A stretch of DNA of 64,000 nucleotides from Rhynchonema sp. JSB1_4 (Eukaryota > Nematoda > Chromadorea > Monhysterida > Xyalidae). The stretch is taken from the NCBI GenBank assembly GCA_030248065.1, contig JASAMV010006845.1:1-64000 (forward strand), in the 5' to 3' direction. Position numbers and translations under genes: made by a program. This document shows, piece after piece, positions 25,501-37,500 of this stretch (position 1 is its first letter; each line of letters begins with the position of its first letter). The notes below the pieces were generated by a model. It ran no database searches and was not told the origin of the DNA. It saw only the letters and a program-made list of their open reading frames with translations.

Positions 25501-28500
25501 ATTGCAAATTCCAGTTGTGATAACCTACCACAATATTGTCAACGACAATGAGCTGACTGTGGGCGGAGTACGGGTCGACCACGTCAAACTCTACTTTGTA
25601 TGTGCCTTGCGGCAGTGTCATTTTGGATGACGGAATTGGACCGCGATAGATTTCCTCCCGTTTGCCAGCCTTGTCAATTTCTGAAAAAACGCTGTGGAGC
25701 TATCCAAACGCAATGCGTCCTAACGGATTAACACTACGTCCAGTCTCACTCGTCATGATGTAGATCATCTCATTGTTGTCATCGTCGTCTGACCATCCAT
25801 TGCATTTGAGATCGTAAGTGGTCTGTAAACAACACATTTTCGCAGTGTGATAGTCTACTTGTCGCCGCTCACCCCACCCAGTTTTAATCGAGTTCGCGCA
25901 GTTCGATAGAAGAGTGAGCTAAGAGGCGGCGCTGTGCGCTGCACTATACGCAGACTTCAGAAGTCTCTCATGCTGCGCCACGCGTACCACAGTCACACAT
26001 AAGCAGCTGGCTGATGCTACACGCATACATACATGTACTGCAGTATTTTATTCTTCAACTGGGTAAAGCAATCAAGTTTCAGTTACCTTCAGATTAAACC
26101 TGACTACCATGCGTTGCACGAGAGTATCGTTTTTGTATTTTTAAAATAGATTACAATTTTCTTGTGCTCGTTTGGTGCCTAAGGCTACGAGCGCTTTTTA
26201 ATCTGTATTCAGATTAAAAGCGCTCTCCATCACTACAATTTTAAGTACCAGACGAATACCACAGAATGTAATCGATTTCAATCTTACGAATAAAGAGAAA
26301 TCGATACTTGTATTCAAAGCATGGTTTGTAGTTTTAAGCTGAAAGTAACCGAAACTCGATTGCTGAAGAAAAACGTGCTGTATGCAAAACATTTTGACAG
26401 TTTCTGAGTTGCTTGTCTCTAACTACGCGAACGAACTTATAACGCGTTCCGTACTCATTCTGGGTAGCTACGTGAATGAACTCAAAACGCTTTCTGAACT
26501 CGTTCTTTTTAACGACGGGACCTCGATTAGAACTGAGTGGTGCCTATGGGGATTATGTCTAGTATTTATCTAACTTCCCAATCAGTTTTCGTTGTTTCCA
26601 GGAACTGACCGTAATTGCTTCACCAGTCATTGGTGTTACTTCGCAGCTTCCGCCTCTTGGTTCCAGATTTGGTTTCACATTCACTGCTGTAGTGCCCTCA
26701 ACGTTCATTGCTACTCTGTCAATAGTGCATCCGACCTCGAAGCCATTTACTTCACCAAAAATTTGGTTCCACATTTCCTTTTTGAAGTTCAGTACTTGCG
26801 ATGTTACACTGAAATCAATGTTAGTGTGCTAGTCGACTCAACGGTTGAAGTGCGCATATGTATGTAAACTCATGCGTTCCATGTCCAGTTTTGCAAACCT
26901 GTCGGTCATTGCTGGAATTTTTGGATTGAATGGATCAACAATCGTTCTTGCGCCGGCCGCGTCAATGTCCATCTTGAAATTCCATTTGTACGCCAGTTGC
27001 TCTGAGGCATCACAGTTTGTGCACTCGCATTTTACGTTTATGTCTTCGGTACTAAATAGATAATTACAAAATCACTCATAGCCTATGGTAGCTTTGTTGT
27101 TAAGAAGTATTCGCGTTGTCCCCGAGGGCGCCGATGTCCCCCAGATGGTCTGCCGCAGCTCACGCCTATAAGACTATGTTCAGGACCCTATCTCTATGAG
27201 CGGGGTTAGGCTTAGGTTCAGGCCTACCTTAAGTATAGGCGTGGGCTTAGGCTTATGCCTATGCCGCAAGTTAGGCTCATGCTTTTTTGGGGAACATCGG
27301 GAATATGGGGGACAACGAATCTGAATCTGTCGTTAAAACCTCAATGAACTAACGTGGTCATTCTCAAACCATATTCCTCAGGGCTGCAGAACGTTTTTCG
27401 TGAACAACCGATCTGCACAGCTGGTGGCGTTCCAGCAATAATGTCGATATACATAAACTTCTGTGCCGTCAGCGTCACATTCTCTCCATCTACATTGTAT
27501 GTTTTTGTTACTTGGACGCCGACTTCGTATATTTCACCAGGTGGAAACCAAGCGCCTTGCAATGCATAAGTACTTCCGTCAAACGATAGGGCGCCAGGTC
27601 CTAAAGGTTTAAACAATTGTCGCCATATCCTGTTCGGGTGCCGTTTCTTTTTAAGCCTAATGTTTTAATCACTGCTAAGAAAGGCCAAAGCGTGTGTTTT
27701 CATTTGGCCTTATTAGAAGGTTTTCTCCCGATATTCTGCACATTATGGTGACATACCTCCACCAAAACAACCATTTGGTTCGTCAGGCCATTCACTCGGT
27801 TCAACTGGCCCTGGTGTTCCACTCAATTGATAGTTCCCGTTTGCATCTTGTGGATACTTTTCTGTGATGTTGTCTGCATGGGCTGGTATATCTTTCTGAA
27901 AGTGTCGCTGGTACTTGTTTCTACGTCCAAAATACAAACATAAACGGACAATGCATATTGCTTACACTGACCCCGACATGTCGGCATAGATACGTGACCT
28001 TGTCGAACGTAGACAAAATGGTGTCTTGATTCGGATCTGCAGAATACACGCCAGGCTCCAACAAAAGCTGTTGGTCGTCCGTTGTTCCTAACGTTACTGA
28101 AGATACGCTCCCTTCAACCAGGCCTGCTTTAATTGGGCTCGGCAAGACGTCGAAAAAGCCGTACACCTGTATTATTAAATTCTGTACAATGCCTGTCGTT
28201 TTACATAATTGCAAATTATTAGGCAATGCCTACCGTGGTGTTGATTTTTCCAATTCCAGGCTTCTTTGACTCGAGTTCAACCGGATCCATCTCCACATCA
28301 AACGTTACTTTGATGCGACCGTAGCAAATAAAACGTGATGGTATCTCAAGTTGATTGAATGTCAGGTCGAATGCGCTCAGATCGGCAGTGTATTGTGTGA
28401 TTCCAGATGATGGGTACACCTTTTCGATAACCCATGTTTTAATAACCTTATTGGTGTACGAGCAATTGAGTTTGACCTGTGACAATACAAATATTGATCG

Positions 28501-31500
28501 CAAACAAACGGTAGTTAGGGTGATGCACAGATCATTCTGAAATTATTGACGTACGTTCATCACGAATAATTTCTTGTCTCCGCAATTGAAAGTCACTGGA
28601 TTGAGAATGTCGTCAGACGACTTGACAAATTTCACGAGAGGTTTGAAGCACGTGTCGTTCGTAATTGTAACTGTGTCACTGAATTCTCCTTCTGACACAA
28701 AATTGAAGACTTTTGCTTTCACCGTCAATGTGCCCGGCTTGCCAAACGCGTGCGACACCAGCATACCATGATACCATGAGTCAGCCACGTGAATTGTTGC
28801 AGCCTGAGCACAATTGAACATCGAATATTCTTCATCATTGAGCATGTGTCAAAAGCTGAGCATTTAAAGGGTTTCCACCACATATATGCGACCTTAACCA
28901 ATCTCAATGAAACTTGGCCGGTTGACTGGGCTTGGTCCAAAACACTCACCGCCAAGAAAATTTTTTGGACCATCTGCATCCTTGGAGGTACAAGCAATAA
29001 AGGAACTTTACACAAAATTCATAATTTTGGCAGATTTTTATATGTTTAGACTACCTACAGTTGCTACGGAACTGTGGCATTTGCTGTCCGATGGAGCCCC
29101 AAAGGTCATTGTTGTTTGTCAATCAAAATTCAAGATTCTAGCTCAAACGTGTCTTGGGCAGAAGTCGTTCAATTGGAAGCACCTTAAAGCTGCTGGTCAA
29201 CAACCAATCCGCTTCGTTTAATCTTGGGGGCAGTGCACATAAACAAAGGTGGAATATCGTGTTACTCGACCTTGACTTGGGGAGTCGATTGGTGGCTTCC
29301 TGATGTTTCACGGTCGGGTTGCAGTTTGCCCATATGTGAAAAAATGCAAAAATTATGCCGGCTTCCCGTGGAAAGCACAATGCACGGCAACGTTTAAAAA
29401 TTTTAGAATATCAAGCACCAACATTTGTTTCATCAGCATGATATACAGCTTTGCAGAAAACAGCTTGCATCCTGAAGGAGAAGACATTTAGTTCCAAAAA
29501 CACCTGGTGTTTTTTGGTCACCGTTTTCTTCGTCGATAATTTTAAGCATCTGTGATTAACCAGCAAATGTGTTGATCAGTCACAAAAACCCTCTAATTAC
29601 TGTGTACATAACCTGTGCTTTTGGACTCACTGCACCAAACACAGCTAATACAATAATTCGGACAACATGCGCAAGTCGGTCATTATGGGCGTGCGCGACC
29701 CCAAAAAAGACAAAACATTTTTGAGTGCTCGAATCTGCACGTTGTTTTTTTTAGCGCGCGCGCTGATAATGACCGACTTGCGCATGTTGTATTAGAGCAG
29801 GGAGCTCCTACAGCAAAGCGTCTGCACAGTTGCAATTTTTGTGCCCTAGGCCACATTTGCTGTCATCCATAGCGCTTAAAATTAACTGACGAAAAAATGT
29901 TGACCAACACTTTGGAGCTGCCTGATCTTCCTCTTCAACTTCTTTTGCAGAAGCCTAAATCTTGGTGTCTTCATATTTAAAAATCTTAAACTTGCTCTGA
30001 ATTGTGCTTTCGACGGGAAGCATGTCCGTTTTCATTTCCTCATCTAAGGGGGAACTTCACGGCCGTGAAACATCAGGAATTAACGAATCGACTCTCCAAG
30101 TCAGAATCCATGTGACCGTATCCCACCTTTCTTGATGCGCACTGCCCTCAAGATTCCAAGCGAGGTCGACGGGTTGTTGACCAGCAGCTAAACACAGGTC
30201 CGGAATATAAGCCCTGAACCATGATGGACCTCAGTGAACACGATTTTTCTCAAGATATGTTGGAGGTAGAATTTTGGGTTTTGATCGATAAACAACAATA
30301 ACGTTGGGGCTTCATCGGACAGTAAATGCCACAATTGTGTCAGTAGGGGTAGGGAGAATTGGGGGCAAGTGTCCAGGAAGGGGAATTGGGGGCAAAGGAA
30401 AAAATGCAGTTGTGTCAGACTATAGTCTGATGTTTAGCGGTTAGCCTAAGGTCGTATCACACTGCCCCCTGCAGAATTGATGCTTCACTTGGGAGAATTG
30501 GGGCAAGGAGGAAGAATTGGGGGCAAAGGAAAAATGGTCCATTTGCCTCCGGAAATTGTGTCAGACTATAGTGTCGTGTTTTGGAGCAAGCCTAAATGAT
30601 GTTTCTCTTGCTGCTGTAAAATTGGGGAGGATTAGGGGCAAGGAGGTAGAACAGTGACTCACAGCTCTTTACATACTGTTGGATCGTGTCCAGAAATCGG
30701 TCGGGACCCGATCAGCGCACTCATCCGCGCAGTGAACATTACACAAACATCACCGAAAAAATAGCTGTGAACTGACACCACACCATGTAAAGCCGGTAAA
30801 ACATCAGCTGTTTTCATCTGACGCAACGTTTGCGAAAAGTTGTATAGGTAATTGGAAGCGTTGCATGTGAACTTTGTAAGGAGGCATTGGTAATAGATAA
30901 CAATAATACAAGTGAAATGAAACGTTAGCGCCCGAAAATGACGCAAAATAAATGGCGCATGAAAAGTGACGCATTCAAAATTATGGGTTTCAAGCGCGCG
31001 AACATAAGTTTTGCTCTGGGGTATGGTGCGTTTTTTTGTAAGGGGCAGTGTGATACTGCAACCTACCGCAACCCGGCTACGTAACCTGCCATACCCCGCC
31101 CGCTACAGCTTGAGCCACAACCATCACACTACAGTGGGCCCAATTCTCCCTTGCACCCAATTCTCACCCATTGCAAACAATTCTCACCCGCCTGCGCCCG
31201 TGAAACATCAATTATGCTTATGACAACGCACTACACTATAGTCTGACACAACCCCCGGAGGCAAAATGGACCATTTTTTTAAATTCCCCACGTGAAACAT
31301 CAATTCTGCAGCGGGCAGTGTGATACTACCTTACTCTTATCGCTAAAAGTCAGCTATAGTCTGAAACAATTGCAGGGGCAAATAATGGACCATTTTTTCT
31401 TTGGCCCCCAATTCTCCCTTCTGGAGACTTGCCTCCAATTCTCCCTGGGGCTGAAAATATTCGGAGGCGAGAATTTGCCAAAATTATGAATTTTATGTAA

Positions 31501-34500
31501 AATTCATTTTTGCTTGTACTTTGCCAAAGATGCAGGTGAACCAACCTAGATTTGCGCGTAATTAACAACAATTATATTTGTACTATCTGGCGCGTATGCC
31601 ACCTCAGTTTATTGTTACTAAAATGGAAACATGTGACATACTGTAGAAGTATGCTTGGGGTCCTCAGAACAAGGCAAAAAAGTTGAGGCTCGTCACAGTT
31701 GAGCGACGTTTTGTCGAAACTTAGCAGCGATTAGAAATAGGTCTTTGATCGGTTGAATCCCGTGATATGTGCGCTTTTTATGCCTGCTTTATACTAAAGC
31801 TCTGTGGGCTTCCTATGCGGCCCAACAATACAACGGAAATTTTTTTTCGAAATTTTATGTGATTTCGGCAGACTAACGCGAGCTGTGGCAGTGCCAAAAA
31901 GTTCATATGATCCTAAATTAGAGCCTATTCGCTTATGAAATATTTGTGACCAAACGGCATGCTAAGAACATACGAAACAGATCGATATCTTAATTTCAAG
32001 GTGTGGAGGTAAGGTCAAAATTTTTTAGCTTTCAACCCCTGGGCTCTGACAAGGAGCTGACATGGGAAAATTTTTCTTTGAGTGTTTTTTTACCAAACCC
32101 AGTCACGGTGCCAAGTTTCATATAGATTGGTTGAGGTCGCATATATATGGCGGGGACTCTTTAGATGCGTGAAATTAAAGCGTTGGTCTTGTATACTGAC
32201 ATTAAATTCCGTCCAGTTGGAACAATGTGTCGGATTACCCCATCGCGACACACCAGCGTCGTCACCCCAGTCGACTACCATGCAATCGTAGTCGCTGATA
32301 TCTTGTAGTCCCTGTTAAAAAGTCAAGTTTTTGCTTGCTGCTGAAGTGTATATGAGTTTGATACACAGGTTTTGTCGCTCATGGTGACTGTGGAAACAAA
32401 AAGATCACTAACCCCAGCGAAGTCCAATCGAATGTTATAATCCTCTCCTACATTTGCCCCGACTGTCTCATGTCCAAGTACTAGGGATGGAACGTGGTTG
32501 ATTGCCCAAACGCTTCTGGATGTATCCAGGTTTACCACGGAATCTAGCTCGGTAAATTTGATGTCATAATGACCATAGGGCAATGTCACTCCATAGTGCG
32601 ACACATTGAAGACGTCATTTTTATTGAAAATTTTACTCGGCTCTTTGTTATCCGTGATGTCTGTGATCGAAATGTTGTGACCGTAGACGCTAACGGTGCC
32701 TGTAATGTATTATCGGGAACATGTGTATGGTATTTAATTATCTCTTTGAGTATAAATCTGATTTCAAGATCTACGACGTCAAACATTCGGAGTTACCTAC
32801 CTTGTTCATACGAGACATTGAGCTTCGTCAGGTAGTTTGCCAGGATCAGGTTGTGTGGCGGTCTTTCTGCTAGTCTGTAGGCTGCCATGTTTGCTTGATA
32901 TGGATAAGCAATCTCCATGTCACCAAGGCTCAACAAATGCATTTGGATCTGATATGTATTGTAGCAGGTTTGTTACAATTGCTGTTGTTTGTCTGTTTTT
33001 AGCAATCTAACCCTTTCTGGCCCAATAGTTTTCACGTGATCAACTCCGTTGAAAATAGTTACTTGAACGTCGAAGAAGCCGGGCGTCACCAACGGTAACT
33101 CCGTCTCGCGAGTGTTGTCAAAATGCCACTTTTCGGTCACATTCCATGGTGAATCTTCATGCCAATATTCGTACTTGACGGCTATCGTGTCTGGCCCTGT
33201 GTCAAAAAGGTTTAGGACGCCAAAGTCTCCTGAATGCTCCCATAATATGCTGGTGTGAAGACGAAGGGATGACAATAATGCAGGGGTATGGTTTGCAGTG
33301 GGCGTTCCAACTTCCTTAGGTCACAAATTGTGTTCACAAAACATAGTAAAGTCGCTGTAGATCATTAATCACCTTTCCTGGTAGCTTAGGTTGCATGAGC
33401 GTTTATGCATTCTATGGGTGCTGATGCAGGACACACCACATTCCTAATGTTTTATGTGAAGGTAGATGCAAGATGGAGCTTACTGGTTGAAAGCTGGGCT
33501 GTGTACTGAATTTTACAATTGCTTGCGGCATGGTCGAGTAAACTTACAGCTTTCTTATTTTAAATTCTCAAATGTCTTTCAACTTACAGCTGAAATACGG
33601 CTCTTTTATTATCACCGGCGTATCTCGACCCGTAATGCCATACGCAGCCAAGTGAATTTTGGGTGTTGCGGTGAGTACTTCTCTGGTCATTATTTGGTCA
33701 TCTCTTTGTAGCACGATTCCAACTTGGGCAAGGTGGTTATCTTGCATACTAACATCGTGTTCCAGTTGGGATTTGTCAGTCTGAAAGGCATCGCTGTGTG
33801 AAATAGCGGCCTAAATTGGGAATATTATGCACTATGTGCTGCAAAACGCAATAGCGCCAAAGGACACACGTTTGTGCCATCAATTGTGATCATCACCGGA
33901 CTTTCGGAATCTCTCATTTGAACTCCGCTGACCGTTTTGAATGTGCGGCTGGTCATGTAGTGCATCGTTGCTGAAACAAGGAAATTTTGTTATAATAATG
34001 CATAGTTTATTGCGAAGTAATGCGGCACGCGCTAAGATGCAAAACATACTTGTCCGACCGCACAGGAAGCCAGCGGTGTCGCCCGGCATTGCTGTTGTGA
34101 TTTCTCCCTTGTCGTTTACAATACTGTTCGGACCGAGCCATGCAGATGTCCTAAAAAGTTAGAAGTTAAAAGTTAAAGTTATGAAAAAATAAAAATAAAA
34201 CATGTTAAAAGTTATTTGTTAAAGTTAATCATCGCCAAGTGGATATTCATCGCTGCTCATACCCCGTGTATTGTGGCGTTCTGAGCAGGTTCAAGTGCGT
34301 CAAGGCTACTGTGTACAATTGTTTGTCACTTGGAGTGGCCAATCCCGGCGATCCCGCCAATTCAGCGTCAATTGCCTCACATGCCTGCAGAGGTGATAAT
34401 TGTATACGAAATGTGGTTCATAGTGCATCCAGTTACAGAATAAAGAACTGCGAATCAATTTACCGCGGCAGCTTCTTTGTATGTCAAAACCGTATCGTTG

Positions 34501-37500
34501 TAGTAATACTCAGCCGATTTGTATTGTAACCAAAATCCGTGACATGGTCCCGATGCTGATGTTGCAGTCAAATAAAGATTAGACATTTATCAATAAAAAA
34601 CCACAGTCCAATGGCACAATCACAAACCGTCTTTGTATTCAGTCGCAATATAGATGTATGCATCAGAATTCGCTTTCACTGTGTTCTTCTGCCCCACCCA
34701 AGACTCCTGCCAGTCACCAGCTGTCCAGTATTCAGTATCAGTTCCATTTTCATTCCCTTTGCCGTAGTTAAAGTAGATTTGCGCAATTTTATAGTCCTTG
34801 GGATCGCAGATCATGGTCACCTAAAGCAAGTGCCCTTTGAAAGGGGTCACTGGTAGAAACGAATGTTCAAGTAGCTTTACCTTCTGTACTGAAGTCAGTA
34901 TTTCGTCGACACCGTTCTGAAGTCGGACGTAGCACTCCCAGAACCCAAGTCTCTCAAGCGCTACAATGCGCTCCAGTGCACCATCAGGTCCCGGAGGATC
35001 TGTGGTCAATTTTGTGCTTGTGCGTTCTGTTACGTTATAGCCATGCGTTTCTGGCAATTTCCAGTACCAGCGCACTTGCAATGGATTTGGCCCTGCAAAA
35101 ATACAGTTTCATTATTCATAGGTTCATGAACAATGAGTCAGTTTTAGTCGATTTACATGCACTGTACGGCGGATTAATCTTCCACGGCATTGGAGAACCA
35201 AAGAGCCACAAGCTGGGTACAGTTATGTTTGGCTTGTCCACGAACAACTCTCGCGTGTATAATGTAATGTCAGAAGTCGGGGAGTTGAACGAAGGCTCCG
35301 TTGCCAAGTCACGAACAACGGCCGCATGGTGCCATCGAGAGTGATTGGCCTAAAAAAACCTTGCCTTCAATAAAGATTTGTGTAATGTTGTAAATTTCTT
35401 ATCCCACTATATCGCTCGCACGTTTGCTTGAGTGAAGCTGACATCGATGGGGCTTTCCATTTCATAGGTTCCAGCAACGCCGGCGAAAGCAACGTTGAAT
35501 TCGCGCAGTGGAAATTCTGCAATGTACAACGCAACCGCTGTCCTTTGGCTGTGAAATTAATAAGTAGCATGCGAGGGTAACAAACAAGACTAACGATTTC
35601 TCTCACAAATATAATAATGTGTCTCAGTCGGATCTGGCTGTATCATACCACCAAGATGATCCAGTAAAGTGTTGTTGCTCACCCATGCTTGCGTGCTGAA
35701 ACAAACTGCGTAGTTTAACCATTGCTTTATTAGTTCCGCTTCAAATATTTATGTGCTTATCATACATTCTATGCAAGCCGTTGTATCGAATTGCAACTTT
35801 CGCAGCATGAATTTCATCACTGTCCTCTAGGTAAGCCAAATACGCCTGACGTGATTTGCACTCAGTATCCGCATCCGCATAACTTTCCGCAGTCCAGCTG
35901 ACGTAGTATTCGTTTGACCGATACTGCAACCATCGGCCTTCGCATGGCCCGGAAGCTATAATATTGTTTGTGTTCAGTGTTTGTGCATCCAATTGCAGTA
36001 AGTATGCTCGTCAAGGTCAAGTAGTAGCACATAAAATGGCACATAATATGCGCTTTACTGGCATCCAGGTCGAGGGGTGGTAGGCGGGTTTGACTTTGAC
36101 TTGGCAGAATGTGTTTGATCAGTGAAACCTTTGCATAACACGCGCGTGTGCTATACAACCAGCGCAAAAGGGGCTGGCTTCTGCTTCACAAAGGCAGGGT
36201 TGGATTAAAAAAAAGCAAAAAATTTTTTGTAAAAAAATTCTTTTCTTAAAAAAAAGTTGGCCACTTTTTTTATTTTAAAATTTTAAGAAGTATGTCCACT
36301 TTTTTTATTATTTTTCCCCTTTTTTCGTTATTTTCTCACTGTTTTAAGGTAAAAAATTTATGTTTTCATGCGTTTTATTGCTCATCATTCTCAAAAAATC
36401 GCCTGCGGCGCTTATATTTCAGTTTAAAAAGGGCGTTGTAATGGACTCATACAGTTCCCAGCAGGGTTGAAAAAAATTTTTTATCAGAGCACTGTTTTTT
36501 TTAAACACAAAAAAAATTTTTTTTGAAAAAAATTTTTTAATTAGAAAAAGTAGCGCAAACGTCGTTTCAGGTGAAATGGAGGCGCTACACAAAAATTTTT
36601 TAAAACTCAAAATTTTTCGTCACATGACCCCTCACGTGGGGTCATCAACGCGTGTACGAAGGCGATTCGGTTATTCTAGCAGGATCTGAACGTGACGTGG
36701 ACTCGACACGACCATTTTATTATCAGTGTTTGTCGGTAGTATAAATATCACGCGGACGTGGTGGCGACTAACTGCGTAGATTGTCGCAGAATACTAAATT
36801 TCACGTGCCAAACATATGTAGATGATAATGATTCAACGACCATAGGAAACGATTACCGTTTATGTATTGTAGCTGGTAAAGTTCTGATCAAAGGAGTGAT
36901 GTACCGGAGAATTCCAAATATGCTCCTCCAAAAAGCAGCCACTGGAAACAAATTAGTTGTTCCGAATAAGCGCGCCGCATCTGCAGACATTTTTATTCAT
37001 GTCTCACATGCTTATACAAAGTGCGGGCATATATGGAAATTGATTGAAACCTCATATTCGATGTGAATCCTAAGCTAAGCCCCAAGGGGCGTACTTGGCA
37101 TTCTCCGGTACGGGTACCTGAATTCTCCAAATAGAGCCCCTGTGAATGATGCTCTCAAGACACTGAATGAAATGAAAAGTTTCTGTTCATGATCCTGCGC
37201 CAGTATACGTACAACTTGCATGAACACATGGTGCCTATTCGTTTCCATACGCTCTGTATAACCGTTTCACAGATTGGTCGGGCTACAATATAGAAAACTA
37301 TGGTGCCGAAGAAGCATGCCCTGACTTATCATTTGAAAAAACTGAGGTCCATCACTTCTTTATGAGTCATTTTGGCGGTCAAACTAAGCGCCGCAGGAGC
37401 GATTTTGGGAAATTTGACCCAACTTAGAAAAAATTTTCAAAAATTTATGCCTCAAAAAGGCCATTTTTGGAAGAATTAGGCGATTTTATTTTTCCGAAAA

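Noticed and set aside
36758..37066. 102-codon plus-strand open frame inside the 1.9-kb element
   Set aside because: It might be a transposase fragment, but no catalytic motif or zinc-binding pattern convincing enough could be seen.
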